A DNA stretch of 64,000 nucleotides from positions 1-64,000 of the forward strand of contig NADL03000740.1 of NCBI GenBank assembly GCA_002205965.3, read 5' to 3'. Shown one piece after another: positions 32,580 through 46,960 of the stretch. Position 1 is the stretch's first letter. Each line of letters opens with the position of its first letter. The position numbers and the translations under genes were made by a program. Below the pieces are notes generated by a model. That model was not told the origin of the DNA, ran no database searches, and saw only the letters and a list, made by a program, of their open reading frames with translations. The stretch is from Kappaphycus alvarezii. Taxonomy: Eukaryota; Rhodophyta; Florideophyceae; Gigartinales; Solieriaceae.

Positions 32580-35500
32580 AAAAGAACAATAATTGCTCCC
32601 CTTTATTTCCCTGTGTCAATTGGCTATCATATGTACTTTAGATTTGAACATATTGGTGTAACGTTGATTTTGAGCAGATAGTTGAGTCGGAGCACAGAAT
32701 TTTACCCGTCCTCCTTACCGATCTCCGTCACCTGAGGGTACCAGTTTTTTTTGAGAAGCGTACTTAGTTGACGTTGAGCCCGGGTTGTCTACCGTTTCGT
32801 TCAGTACTGGCCATTCTTTATTACAGTCTATTATCACCATCTGTTATACCAGAACCACTCTTATCCCTTTAATCTGATTGTACAGGCCAAGAAGAAAGAC
32901 TCAACGAACGATATCTCACGAAAATCATGATTCGAGACATGTTTATTTCATCTTTGCTGCTCGTAAAGTAATCAAGCTTCTCAAGATGAATATCTTAATT
33001 TCACAGATCAAAGCACAGATTGATAAAGTTCTCAAGATAATCGATTCATTCTCGCTTCGTGATGACCTATTGGTTTCCCTCTTGGCTGTCACAAGGTAAT
33101 CGCTGAATTTTTCGTCCTGATAAAACCTCAAGGAGGAAGCTTTTCAGAGTCTACCACATTAATTTTACCGATGATTAAGGTGTGAAACTGTAGCTACTGG
33201 ACTTATTATCGCCACTGTCATATAGCTGTATGCTCAGTTTTTAAAGATGCCAATGTTTGCTCTCACAGTCCGGAAGGATGTTGCGTATTTTATTTGTCTG
33301 ATGTTTTCCTCCTCAACAGGGAAAGAACTATTCTATCGGAATCTGGAAAGGCAGAATGTCGAGTCCTCCGTATCTGGTTCTGCAATTTAATTAAATGCAA
33401 TGGTGATTTATGCCAGTTTGTATCGAAGAGTTGAAGACAAGCCGCGGAACTCTATCTGAAAACCGGACCCCCGAATTACCCCACTCAAAATGCGACTCCG
33501 AATAACAAATTTGGAGCTTCCATTTATCTCTTGGCTTACCATAAGCATCACGAAAACTTTTCCGGTCACAGACCTGTTTATCTTCGGACAAATAAGCCAA
33601 CCTTTGGTAACAATAATACTGCCGAAGATGCCGGACAATAGCTTGAATCGCCAGCACCATCTTTTGAGAGCCCGATTTTTTAGTTTACTATTATGGAAAG
33701 GTGTGATGTAAATCTGATCATCATAAAGCCCGTAATTGCATCTTTAACAATGTTCCGGAATAGTAAGAACCAGGGCGACTACTCTCGTAAGGGAAAAAAT
33801 GTACTTGCGACTTTAAAGGAATGCAAATTTTACGGTGTTTTCGTGCAGAAAATCATGGAAACGATTAAAATTTTCTCGACTTGCTTTCTTCAGTATCTTA
33901 TATCTCCAGCGCTGAAAGCATATTTCTTTGTTTACGTATTTTTTGATGCAGCGAGGAAGTTATTCGTTGATTTCCATGGCTATAATTAACTCAATGGGAT
34001 GTAGAGGACTATGCTAACAGAGTATATAAGTTATGTCCGATTTCTGCAGAATAAGAAAACCCTGGAGACGTTTTATCTTCATAATTCCATGAAAATCATA
34101 AATATTAATGATTCAACTGAGGTATTGAGTAAGATATTTGAGCATGTTAACGGGTTTTCCCTATAGTTTCCGCCTGACTTCCGATAGTACCCCACAAGGA
34201 AGATTGGTTACGTGAAGCAGTGACCGAATTCCAGAATTTTTCATTCATTTCGATCCAGAACATCACATCGCAGAACAGCCCCTACAATAAATGCGTAACT
34301 AAGCAGGAATAGTACAGCATTAAGATGGATATTGGATCAATGTGATGTGCTTTGGCTGGAGCAATAGAAAAATCCGTTGATTCGACCGCTATCCTCGATA
34401 GAAATATAAAATTGCATCATTTCGTAAAGTTATTTGAGAAAAGAACGCCGAAAGAACAAATGGATCAAGTGTTTCGTTCCAGATTGGAGTTAAATACACA
34501 TTTGTTCACCTTCACAGTTGTTGAAGAACTCCATGAGATTTAAGAAATCAGAGGAGTCATCAGTCCATGTAAAGGCTGGTTTTATCAAGATAGAGCAAGA
34601 TAAGTACATGGAAGCAGATGAAATTTCGGATTAGGAAGAGGATTTTATATATAAAAAAGAGCTGTATACCTTACAATCTCATTTCGCGAAGAAAAGGTAC
34701 CAAATATATCCTATTAAGATCATAGATTAAGTTCTTTTACTCACTTATGCTGACTCTACTATGGATACACAACTAAGAACATTAGCCTCTTCCGTAGAGT
34801 ATTTTTGGCTGCTCGAAGAGAGCCAAATCGAATTTCCCCTCGTCACCACTAATGATGAGGAGATAGGACACAGTATACAGCTATATATGTCTAGGAGATT
34901 ACAGAGAGTGGAAGTAAATTCAAATGAAAGATGGTTATGTCTGGAAGATCAGCTTAGAGGTAGAGTAGAGGAAATATGTGAGTTTCCTTCGTGAAATAAT
35001 CGGCCTAAAGTCCCTCGTTGGTAGGAAAGAATTGAAAATAATCATTAACACAATAGATATGCTCAGTGAGAGGATCCTTCAACGACCAAGCGCTTCAGGT
35101 TCGCTGATGCTACGTGTGTCTCCCTTGTTCGTGTTGTCAATCCTTGAAAACCCCCATCAAAATAGCACGAGTCTTCTTGGAATGTTATATTGCTAAAGCT
35201 GAAATTCCAGCCCTGCCTGGGAGTAGGAATCAATGAAGCAAAGAGTAGTGCTATTGATTCATTCTCGATACATGTTGAGACCTGAATATTAATTACCCGA
35301 GACGATGAAATATCTGGAGGATTTGGCAAAAATAAGCAAGCCCTGCTGGCGAATCCGGAATGCACGGAAGAGATTCATGTTTCGCCTGGTGCAGAAAATT
35401 TGATCTTCAAATCTCTGCAGAGTAATTTAACTGGGATAATGTACCTGGACGATGACCCGTGCTGCATATTGTATATGAAAGTACGATGTGTACAGTAGTC

Positions 35501-37800
35501 AGACTCTCACAGAGTATATCGAGCGGCGCGATTTGGGATGCTCTCGTCCATTTTAGGGCCTCTTTGTACACTATACTACAAAAAAATACTTACTGATCAA
35601 GATTAACAATTAGGAGAACGATTTATCCACGTTGCCAAGTTTGCTGATGCCGAATTGAATCAGACCGGTGTCGAGGATCATAAATGTTTGGGATTAGCGG
35701 AGCACTACTACGAGCCGCTGAAGTGTTCTTTTCGCAATATAAAGATATGTCAGATGGAATTTTAAGGAGGAAAAAGCCCTTTTATGTACAATAAAGTCTA
35801 AGCATGATAATCTGTGACCAGAGGGTATCGTAAAACCAGCATTGGTGTTCAGAAAAGTACCAAAAAAATTATACGTGATCTGAAGCGCTTCCAGTGCGTA
35901 ATACTCTACAAGAAGGATCCGGTATAAAAAGTAGAGCCTGGAAGGAATCGGAGACCAAGATTGATGCAATTAAGATCAAACAACTCCCTAGTTATTCCGA
36001 CCCATCTGCAGTTGATTGTATCTATTGATCAGAATAAAATGTGGTTTTGTGGAAAGAAGAGACCTTTTCTGGGCGTATTGGAGAATTAATTGGTCCCTTT
36101 GAGGATTCACATTTGGATAACGACAAGATGCTGTTTACGTTTGGGATGATTCTAACAGCCCGACATTTCCATTAAATTTAGCACAAGTGAAACCGTGCTA
36201 AACGCCTGAATTTATGCCTTACTGGGTACTCCTCTATCTATATAAAGAGGAGCTTAAATTAATTAAAACCGTCCGATGATGATCGTTTACTGCGACCAAA
36301 GTGCTTCACCTTAATGACGACGGGGGCTAAAGCCGAGAGATGGAAGATGCTAAGAAAAGGTCGATTTGGGGATTTTGAAGTGAGTCACGCCAGATTAATC
36401 CCTAAGGAGGACATAAATCTGGATGTCAACTTTTTTCCCAGCCGTTTTTTACTCGCTATCAAGTCATGTATCGATTTCAAGACTTAGCATAAGGCACCTT
36501 ATTCCATAGGAAGTCACTTTGATAGGGTCGAGAATCTTTTACATCTGCGCTACAACTTAAATCTGTCCGACTGATTCTTTTTGTTAGCGTCCATGTATGA
36601 GATTAAAATTTGAGCTTCTAATATGAAACATATTTATTTTCAATCATCCGAGCCGCTACTTATAGAATTCTATCAAAAAGCCATCATCGTAATTTAATCT
36701 CAGTCTTGATCAGTTTCTGCAGTTGCTCTGGCCACTAAATGTACTTTTGATGCAGTGAATACATGACATTAAACATTCGATAAACATGACTGAGGGGATC
36801 CACGCATGAAGACTTTTAGAATTGACCGTTAATTGTACTATCTACTTCGAAGAAGAGTACAAAAAGGTTTGAATGTTACACAAGTCGACAAATTTTGGGA
36901 TATTGGGAATAATAAATGCTCTAAAGCATCTAAGGAGACCAAAAAAGACGTGAAATGTCCGACGATACAAAGCTCCATCTGATTTTACATGATTTATGAT
37001 TTGTATTAGTGAGGATGGGATTATTTTAGCCGACCAGAGGCGATTTCTTAAGAATTTGGAATGTATACAGTCTCATTCATCGTTCTACCAGTATCGATGC
37101 TAATGGGTTAAACGCTTCTACGAAACTCCAGAACCTGCTTCCTGTTTGAAATAACTCAGCTGGCACAGATTTCCAAGGATTATTTCGAAGTTAAACGTGA
37201 CTTAATTATTCGAAGGATCAAGAGAAGAATCGGACGGATGTGGAAAACAGATTTTCGTCGAAAAGAGGCAAACTGGACAAGAAAATGGTGGAGTTCATCG
37301 GATTTTCGCATTCTTGTCTCCCACACAACAAATATTTATCGTCTCAACTTAAGAATATACTATTCCTTGGTGATTGAAGTAACGCTGTTGTAACGATTCA
37401 ATTAAATTTCTCAAAGTCAAAGAAAGCGACCCAATCAGCAATTTACGTGTTTTTGATATCCTTTAATTACATGTCCGATGCTGCCATAGCTGCCGCCCAG
37501 AAGTTTCATGTAGTGATAAGTCAGGACTTACCGGTAAAGTTTCTTATCAATACTAAAAGTTTGTCTGATGTAATATCAAAGGGCTCATAGACATAAGAGA
37601 AGAGAAATATATTTGATAATGCTGCGGAAGGGAAAAAATTTAGAAATAAGCTGATATCTGACATCTCTTTCGTGAAGGGCAGTGAAAACGTTGCAAATGG
37701 AATCAGAAAGTTCAAGAGTCAAGCAGTACTTCGGAATGTCATCGGAACGGCGGATATATATATTTGGAACCACATAAATGGATGATTCATAGTTCGGTAG
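32580..37800 (+). mobile_element. Ty1/copia-like fossil with protease to RNase H parts
   Basis: An LTR-end and leader-like segment (32,580-32,920) is repeated at 39,150-39,480. Downstream the parts come in copia order. Protease end near 35,090 (RFADAT). Pre-integrase and integrase near 35,330-35,760 (TGIMYLDDDPCCILY, then ELNQTGVEDHKCLGLAEHYY). Reverse transcriptase fingers near 36,420-36,670 (VNFFPSRFLLAIKS, PYSIGSHFDRVENLL, YFQSSEPL). RNase H near 37,540-37,740 (INTKSLSDVISKGS, KLISDISFVKGSENVANGI). The last motif is characteristic of diatom-type copia elements. It is heavily decayed, with several dozen breaks, and old. The 3' LTR is not delimited. Confidence 0.7.
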
Positions 37801-39149
37801 TACCTTGACGTTTATTTGAATTTATTGCACCACAACTAAACCTCTTACCTGATTTTTTGGTATTTTGGGGATATTTGCACTGCCGCATGACCTCAATCTC
37901 GTACGGCAAAGCTGGATTGGAAATATTTCTGCAGAAATCAGTATCAAGCCCTCTTACGCGTTGACCAAAATGAATTTATCCAATAGATGAAGTCAGGTTC
38001 GTAGAAAACGAACAAACCACACTCCTTTCTTTAAATAGCCTACAATTTCGAAAGCCGCAATAATACCCACGCTGCTGGTTTCCTTCTATTCCTTCGATTC
38101 TGACAAGTTGAGACTCATATTGTGACTTTGCACGAGGGTACGGCCGTCGCAACACTTGTTTGCCTCTGAGTACGGCTGTTTCATGACCTAGTAGATAATG
38201 ACCGCCATTAACAATTGATGCCGGTATTCAGTCCAAGATCCAGTTCACACCATCAATTTCTTCGTGGCCCTCGACTTTAAACTTCCCAAATTTATGGTTC
38301 GCATCTCGAGACTCACACACTCCTGTGAGAACGGGAATGCCGTATTACAGGTTACCAAAATAGATTATTGCGTTGAGACCTGACCTTTCCAGTCTGTACC
38401 GTGCCCATATCCCGGAATTATCAAACACCTAGTATAAAACACTGCCACGGTGATTGCTTATCATTTTTTGGTCCTAGAGACCTCTCTCAAAAGCAATAAA
38501 CAGGAAATAATACAGAGACAATGTTTGGATGTCAATTGCAAAATAACTCGACGTATCTCGAATCTCTGAAGAAGATACATACTAAATTCTCTTCCAGAAT
38601 TCATTCCCGCTTACAGTCTCGTTGTGTTATTATATGATTACGTCGATTTCCCATTAGGTATGCTCATTACTACCCAAAAAACTTATTCCCTTCACTATGG
38701 TTCTTGCAACAGTCTTGTTGTCGCCACCTTATTCAGCCGGCAGAGTTCCACAAGGCGCTTGAGCAACTCTCAAAGTCAGGAGCGCGCTTCGAAATCTCTA
38801 TTTTTCCCGCAATTTTTCTCTGCGATTATGGAACTAGTTTTTCTATACTTTGGGAATCTTCCACTGGTAGCTGTAGTCTTCACAGCTCTGGAGCTAACCT
38901 GCTGATTCATTCAGTGCACCATGGTTATTAATATTTTGTCGAATACCAGAAAAAAAGGGATAGTGTGAGACAAACGGAACCGCATCGCCACTTCAACAGG
39001 CATCGGTCAAGCGAAGGAGAGGGAGAGGTTTCTAATAGCTAGCAACACCTAAATCACGCTCTTTTGCGGTTTTTGAATCATAGGTGGTCATTACATGATG
39101 CTTTAGATGATGCTTCATATTAATATTCTCTTGTTGTATCCTTGCTTTG
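37801..39149. other. Probable LTR and flank remains between copia fossils, no gene
   Basis: Lies between the RNase H end of one copia fossil and the leader of the next, where a 3' LTR would be expected. No coding frame is recognised; the frames at 38,624-38,931 overlap each other and are unmatched. The segment near 39,000 has somewhat higher GC. Confidence 0.35.
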
Positions 39150-39480
39150 GTAGATGGAATGTTCAAATCGGAATAGTTTCAGTTGGGTATTATATTATAG
39201 ATTTGATTATAGTGATCTAAAGATAAGCTTTGGCCACATGGCCGAGGCACGAGAAAGTACTTATCCATCCTACTTACCAATACAAGTCACCTGATGGCAC
39301 TTTTTTTTTTTGAAGAAGGCTGCTGCTTCGACGTTAAGTCCGTAGTGTATTCCGTTTTGTTTAGTACTGACCTTTCTTTACGAAAGTCTATGATCACTAT
39401 CAGCTCCACCTGAACCTTTTTATCCCCTTAGTTCAAATTTACAAGCCAAAGGTAAGACTAAACTGAGCGGTTATTACGAT
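39150..39480 (+). mobile_element. Second copia-type LTR-end/leader fragment
   Basis: Aligns by eye, at roughly 70%, with 32,580-32,920, including TATTATAGATTTGAT-like and ACTTACCAATACAAGTCACCTGA segments and CTTAGTTCAAATTTACAAGCCAA. Same orientation. It marks the beginning of another strongly decayed copia copy whose coding parts I cannot recognise to its right. Confidence 0.5.
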
Positions 39481-42400
39481 ATGGTGAGATGCATTCGAGG
39501 TGGGTTCTTATTCAGAAGAAAGAAAGAGGGGATAACTTCGCTACAAGTCTGAATCCATGCATTCATTTTGAAATATGCTTCCCCTTTAGCTCACCATTCA
39601 TAGGACGCAACATTACCTACTAGGTATAATCTGGGGGAAATCACACATAAACTGCGCCGAGAATTTGGTGCACTTGACATGTGATTAGCTGACAAGGGAT
39701 TAAATCAGGAGCAATGTTTTCACTTCTTTAAATTCGTGCAGATTGCATAAAACCGTTCAGATTGGATTTTCGCACCTGTGAAAGTTATCAATATGTTTTA
39801 AATTAGTCTTTCTTGAACAGTTGTTCAGTCATGTGACAGGAAACCAGAGGAAGGTATATCCTGCGGTACTTTTCTAGAAGCTCGTTTAGCTCTCATACAA
39901 AAATTCAATCCGACACAAGATTCCAAAATCGCTTTCCTGAACCCCAATTCCCAGTTTTGGTTTTTCCTTCGCCATTGTGATATTTAATATAGCCCCTTCT
40001 CCCAGTTGTGATGCTATGTAAAAAATCTGTGCCATATGTGGGTTGATTCAACTCCACCTTATCATGATACATTTGATTATTTAATGTTTTGCTTTTGAGA
40101 AGCAGTGCAGGGAAGAACAAGGTAATGATGATAAAGAAAATGTTCTTCCGAATACTTGCAATATTAGAAACATTTCTTCCACTGCAATTTAGACCAAAAA
40201 AGGGAGGGGAAATTTGAGCTTTTCGTAGGTCAGTATTGAAGCTCAACGCAAGATTGATGAATTCTCATTGATTCAAGCGCAAAATTCATATTTGGGAGCT
40301 CATTAAAAAGAGCTTAATTTATTCGAAATAAAGGAGGAAAACTCCGGAATAAGGTATCAAAACTCAGAAAATATAAGCATTACGAAAAATTGAACAATCT
40401 AGCACAGATAGTAGAGCACAGATAGTCTACCAAAGATGAGAAAAATTTGCCCAACTTCTTGGATTCTTGGTATGCAGAGAATAAACTCTCCATGAAGTTA
40501 AAGTTTTCGAGGCAGGCCATAAAGAACCTGAATTATAAGTATAGGAAGATCAGCGGGAAGGGAACCGTTTCTTTGGAGATCGAAAAAGTTTTTTCGAAGC
40601 TTAGATACTTTTTTTCTCACAAAGAGAACCTTTTTACAGTTTTTAAAGCTCCAATATTAGTTTTGAGCTGGGAGAAGGAGTCATTACTGCTGCATATTGC
40701 GAGGGATTTATCATTTCGAGTCGTTCCATCCATGATTATCAGAAAAGACTGAAAAGTAACACTTTTAACTGTGAAAAGCAGAAAATTACACCCAAAAGAG
40801 GACACGTAACAAGGTTATGTACGCAATAAGCCTTGCCAAACCTCGGAGGGCGCTTAAATTGCTTAGCCAAGGACACAGGACATTCAAAGCCAGCTTTGAC
40901 GGGATGGAAGGACCCCTAATCAAGTACAATTGATTGAATAATATTCCGAAGATATGCAAAATGAGTCGTTCAATGCTGCTCAAACCATGCAAAAAGGCAT
41001 TGTTTGATGCTATTAAAGCTATTTAAGGGAATTATTTGGTTGAAAAAGTTAGCCCCGGAGTTCATGTGATTGAAGCAGGCTTACAGGGAACCTTAGAAAA
41101 GTAAACTAATAATAGCTTGGGTTAGAGGTGCAAGGGAAAAGAGTCGAAATAATAGACCCGATGAATTCAGTAAAGAATTTAGACAAAAAGTGGAATGAGC
41201 CTCACAATTCTCAGCACGAAATGTCTCAAAAGACGTGGGAGCATATATCGTCTAAATGTAATGCCTAGGGTCAATAAATTTTGTATCACGGTGAGGATAC
41301 ATGGATTCAGAAGGCCTATCCAGCAGTGGAGGAAACAATTTTTGTTCTTCACAAGCGCTCTTTAGATATCAAAGAAACAGAAGTGTATGTTTTGAAGACA
41401 ATAATTTCATTGCAAAAAGATCGGATAGAGATAAAGATGAAGGAGGGACGCAGTGAATACAGGTAGGACCAAATTAAGAGTTTATGAGAGACTCCAACAT
41501 GGAGTCTTATAGAAGAAAAGATAGTTTTAGGGAGAAAATTTACCACCAGAAGAATTTGCTGCAATATAAAGATGCCAAATAACAAACCAAGACCTATAAC
41601 AAGGCTGCAGTCTTTTCAGTTTTACTATCTTAAATTAAATTCGCTCGCTGCGTATGAATGGATGTATTTAATTTCGACAGGCTTAAAAATTGAGAGAAGA
41701 TATCTTGATTTATCGAAAGAAATATTTGCTAGAATTCATTCTACGAAAGCACTTTTTAAATTGAAGTTCTGACGTTCAACTATTTTGTAGCAAACTTTGT
41801 TAAACATTTGTTCCTAGCATGACATGAATGAGGTTGCTTGTTTTTGACCGCTGACGTGTGCAGGTACCGAAAATTGCTCTCTACGATGTCGAGTCCCCAT
41901 CTTGAAGAGCTCTACCTAAATAGGATAAATAATTGCCGTTGAAAGAGGGCACCTTACTTTTCACCTCCTCCATCATATTCCTTCCTTTGGCCATTTTTAC
42001 ATCCCGAAAGACTTCCTAGGGATATTTATTATATTAATTTGCTCCTCTTTTCCCTTTTTCATGTCAATTTCGTTTGGTATTAAACCTATCCTCTTGCAAA
42101 AAAATATTCTCGAACTCATCCCCAATTTCATTCAATAAATTGTTCAGCATATCCGGACAATATTAACTTTAATGAATTCTCGTAATCCTCCTTTTGATTA
42201 AGTCGAGATACAGCAGACTACAATAATTGAAAAATACTCTTTACAAATTCAAGATCTAGGCTCGGGCTTTATGCACAGGTAACTATGCAAATACAATGTA
42301 TATCACTTTGGTCAAATTTGTTATTATAGAGCCTTACATTTGAAAATTATTCTGGAGTAAATCTCAAACGCTGTGTATCTGAGATCTTCATTGAATCTAG

Positions 42401-45400
42401 TTAAAAACTTGTCCTCATTATCATGATTTAGAAATGCGGCAGAGCGTGCCCATCGAGATTCGTGTATGGATACCGGCCAATCGAAAACGATAAAGCGGAT
42501 GCGAAGTTTGTGGTAATTCGAAACCAGTGAATTTATGCTGAATTCGAATTTTATGTCGAATAAAGTCTCTTTCTCGAAGCAAGGAACAAATGAGAAGGTA
42601 TGGTTTATATTGGCACTGATGAAAAACCCCAGTTGTATCCAAAATTTGCTTTAGGTGTGACAAACAAAAATTTTTGGGGGCCCGTGAAAGTTTAATGAGA
42701 AAGGGTTTTTCGATTATTTATAATGGAAGTCAAATGGTGCTCCGTATTTTCTATCCTTAACACATCCGCCGAAACAATCCACATACTGGTACTGAAAGGA
42801 TATACTGTAGGTAATTTAACCAAAAATTGAAGATTAAAAGATGGATAAAACTTGTTGGGACTGCAGAAAGTGTAAAATTCTCGTGAACTTTTGTCTTGAT
42901 CGAGCTTCTCTATTGTTAAAATCATAGGGCTTAGCAAGAAAACAGCAGAAAAATTTTTTTATTTTGGAAAAGACGCCAAATTGTGGGCTTAAATAATTAA
43001 AGTAGCTAGAGAGACTCTAGAATTCCATATTGCATCACCGCAAAAATTTCTGGGATATTCGAACTTAGTCGATTCCAACGATGAAGCAGCAAAGCTTTAG
43101 TATTTAATGAAGATTTCATGAATATCTTGTGGTAGATAAGAGTGAGACAGTAAAACATGCTACTAAACTGGACTACAACAAGGAGATAGCAAAAAAGCTC
43201 ATTCTTTCAAAAAAAACCTTATAACTGATTTTGCTGCTTGCAAATTCATGAAAAACCCAAGCTAAACATATTCAAGAACTGAGACCCAGCAGAATAGTCT
43301 TAATGTCATCTATTATATCAATTTAATTTATTTGACAATGACTACTTCTTGTGTTTGTCTCGAGTAAAGGAACAGCACTTCATGATTTTGCGTAAAACTT
43401 TTCCCTGGCTTAAAACTCAATGTGGTACCCAGAAAAAGATACTCTGACGAATACATACTGGCTAATGCGTTATAATAAAAAGTATTGTAGCTCCCGCTAA
43501 ATCATGCGAGACACATTTTGGTAAAAACGCATTTATTTTTCAGAAATAATTTTTGAGTATCTATAGTAGCTGTTGATGATATAAAAATAGTTTTTGACTA
43601 TAGAACTGGGCACAGAAATCATAAATCACTGAGGTTTTTCGAACGCGGAAGCTATTTAAATGAAAAGCCTTCCTGAAAAAGTGTGTTATGTTTATTGATT
43701 TAACATTTACTAAAATTGAGGAGCCTTGAAATAGCCACAGGATACTGTTGGTTGCCCAAAGTAGATACAAGGTGAAATTCACGATGAATTTTCAGCCGAT
43801 AACTGCCTCTGGTGGACTTATTTTGCGATCATTCTATCTGATGGCGGATCTATGGCGAAAGTAGTGCTCCCTACCAATATAAGCTAGCGATCGAATTAAT
43901 TATAGAATGACTTTATAGTTTGAATACCTGATGAGTAAGATGTCCACGATGACGATAGAGTAATGATATGTATGCTGATATAATTGAAAGATTTATTGCA
44001 CTGGAAATGGAGACAATACAGCACAAGATGTTGAATAAAGCTTAATAGTACAGTACCTCTGTAGTTACAGGGAACTAAGCGGTAGAGACCTAAATGTTTT
44101 GTGCCTTGCATTGCATGGAGAGAAGTGAGAAATATGGTTTTGTCTACACACTGCTCAGTTGGTTGAGGGCACTGTTTGACTACGTATAATGACCCACAAT
44201 CAACATCAGGAGCGTTTTGTGAGGAATATACATTTGGAGTACTGATTAATTCTGTTTATGCAGTACAAAGATACTTGTTATACAGGGGAAAATTATGATT
44301 ACTTTACGATAACCCACAATGAAATGAGGCATGATGTTAAAGAGCGTTTCCATCAGTATTAAGAATTATTTCGCAGAAATAAATCGAAGTCTGAAAAATA
44401 ATTCCATTTTAAAAGAGTATAATCGTCATTGAAGTCTCAATTGAGTTAAAATAGTCATGAAGGCATCATTTCTCGGAATTTTCGAAGTGTTGATTGAGAA
44501 AGAGATGGTTAATTAGGTCCCAAACTGACAAACTTGAAGTTGTGACTGGATTGGGGCTTTAGATGAGTTGAAGTCGGAAAAATTACAGCTAGTGACATAT
44601 TCTCTGCGAAAATTATTTTGCTATACACTTAACTGACTTTTCTCTGCTTTTGCATGGGGTTGTGCCGAAGAACAGGAGCAAGAAGCCAAGGAAATTCAGC
44701 AAAAACAAAGCACAAGGGATCAATTTTATTTATACTATTTCAAGTTGTTTTACTATTTCTATTGCAAGAAAAGGTATGATTATTTATAACTATAATATCT
44801 CCATTGACCTTTGATAATTTTATATTCTGTCCTCTTACCTCGAGTCAATCGGGCAGAAAGAGTTTCTTTAAAATGCTTCTATCAAGGCCCTGGATCAATG
44901 GAATTAATGTCTACTGTACGAGCAACCAGTTAGTGCTGGTTTACTGAAACGTTTTACAAAACTCATTGCTTGTCTAAAGCCATCTATTTATTCCGTTGAA
45001 CTTGTTGTTACTCGCCAATATTTTAACCATTTCTTGACAAAATACTTTTGGAACCATTTATTAATCGAATAGATAGCCACCGAGTATACTAAGCGCAGTC
45101 TATATGAGCCCTCCTGCAAATCTTTACGCGTTTATATACACGTTCAAAGCAGTTTAATCATTTAACCTGTGTCACTACCTAGAATTATTCGTGTTTGAAG
45201 GCACCACATCTTTCCTGTGCGTGGCGCTCAATAGTCACTTGGACTAATCAAGCCATTAGCTTAAGGTCTGTGATAAATAGTCTTGTATTGACCAAACAGA
45301 TTTATGAAGCGGTGCAAATACTTGGTTAGGAGCTTTTCAAGACAACTAAAGTCTGCTTTTAATACGAAGGGAATTTTTTTATGCAGTGATTGAATTTTAG

Positions 45401-46751
45401 ATGAGGAGTCCGATAGTTGAACCATATCTAGGGTGTATTAGGATGGCTGATGCACCATGATTCCTTCTGCCAGCTGAAATCCTGGCGTCAGGTAAGTGAA
45501 GCTCCATTGCGTCGTGATATAGGTCGAAGTAAAGGGTTAGAAGCGGAGCTGATTCTACGATGAGCGATTTGGTAGTAATGACCGAGCCGCTTTATTCTCC
45601 AGCCGGGCTGGTAGAACTCAGTAAGGTGAGATTCTGCATGATGTCTGAGCAGTCTGCAGTGGTGCCTGGCGAATTCAAAATTCATGTTTTTGGATTGGTT
45701 GACATCACGTCATTTTTCATCCATTTTTTCTAGTTTTTACGATACCTACGCCAATATTCTGCTATCATACAGTAGTTTTAATGGCGGGATGGAATGTTTA
45801 TTTTGATATTATCGGTTACTTCTAGTCGCCCGGAGATCTCATGAGGAGCCGGTGCTGTTGTTCCATTAGCGTACTGGGATGCATGATATGAAATTTAACC
45901 ATGCAGATGTAAAGCGTGGAAGGATAGATAGACTCAGGGTGAATTACTTGAGATCCTTGGATTTGTAGTTGTAGATACTAATGCCAATTGAATGGACGGA
46001 GGTTTTATGCAGTAGGCCTCCCATCATGAGATATACCATCAAAGTGGGTTTTTAGAGGTGTATAGTTGGAAGGTAACTTTATGGTACTGAATCCTTCATG
46101 AGCGCGATTTCAATCGGAGATATCCCCCCTTCTTTTACGATAATGAATTCGGTGAGTGCCTTGATTGAATCAGACCGATATATTGTGCTAGGTATAGACA
46201 TAATTTAAATTCTTCCATAAATTGGTGGTGAGAGACGGACGTTGATGCTTTTAGTATGTAAGGAAATGACTGCAAGGATTGATTAGGTATGAGCTTCGAC
46301 CAATATTCCTTCTGTTTTGGAAGGTTCGGTGTGCTTTCACATCATTCTGGATAAAATGGTATCCCATCGTTTTTGTAGTGGTATCCAGTTGGGTCAGCGG
46401 CACCGAAAATGGACAGTATCCATGGATAGTACCAAGATCTATTGAGAATAGTGATTTTGTAGTAGAAATTTTTTACGTTGTATCAATATAAAATAATGTC
46501 GTTTTGCCAGATGTAAGCTGTAAACTGGAGGTAGGAAGTCTTGTATATTGTATTATGTCCTTGTGCCAGCACGTAAAACTTTGTTTCGTTTGCTTTGTTA
46601 GCGTCACGGATGCCAAGAGCAGTGGACGTGATTGATAACCTTTGCAGTTGCGGGGTGGGAAGGGCGGATCGGGGGTGGGCGTGTGTGCCGCTGTGAGTGG
46701 AGCCGTGGAAGAAAGAAATTTAGCAATCGCTCACCAGTTGTTACCTAGTGG
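39481..46751. other. AT-rich repeat graveyard, no gene recognised
   Basis: Seven kilobases of AT-rich DNA with dense stops. The longest frames (40,447-40,752 plus; 39,905-40,246 minus; 41,572-41,772 plus) match nothing I know. Given the leader fragment at 39.2 kb, much of this is probably the worn body of a copia element. No tRNA, microsatellite array or hairpin worth listing was seen. Confidence 0.4.
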
Positions 46752-46960
46752 GAAACGTGGGGCGATTTAATATTTGAAATATATGGTCGGTTGTGGCCCG
46801 TAATATCCTACAGGGTGACCAGTAATACCTCTTCAATTTCCCTAAAAAGCCGGCGTAAGTCCTCCCAGCAGACAAACTGCGTTGGAAATTACGGCCGCGG
46901 CAGCGTGCTTCTGAGTAATTACCGCTCGGACCTTACCATATGCCTCCATCGTTGTTACCT
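46752..46960 (-). mobile_element. LINE 3' end fragment, copy 2
   Basis: Same orientation and order as 27,867-28,060, at about 80-85% identity by eye. The minus strand reads MEAYGKVRAVITQKHAAAAV and SNAVCLLGG, then the non-coding tail with ATATTTCAAATATTAAATCGCCCC. It is more complete in the coding tail than copy 1. The 5' truncation lies close to 46,960. Confidence 0.6.
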
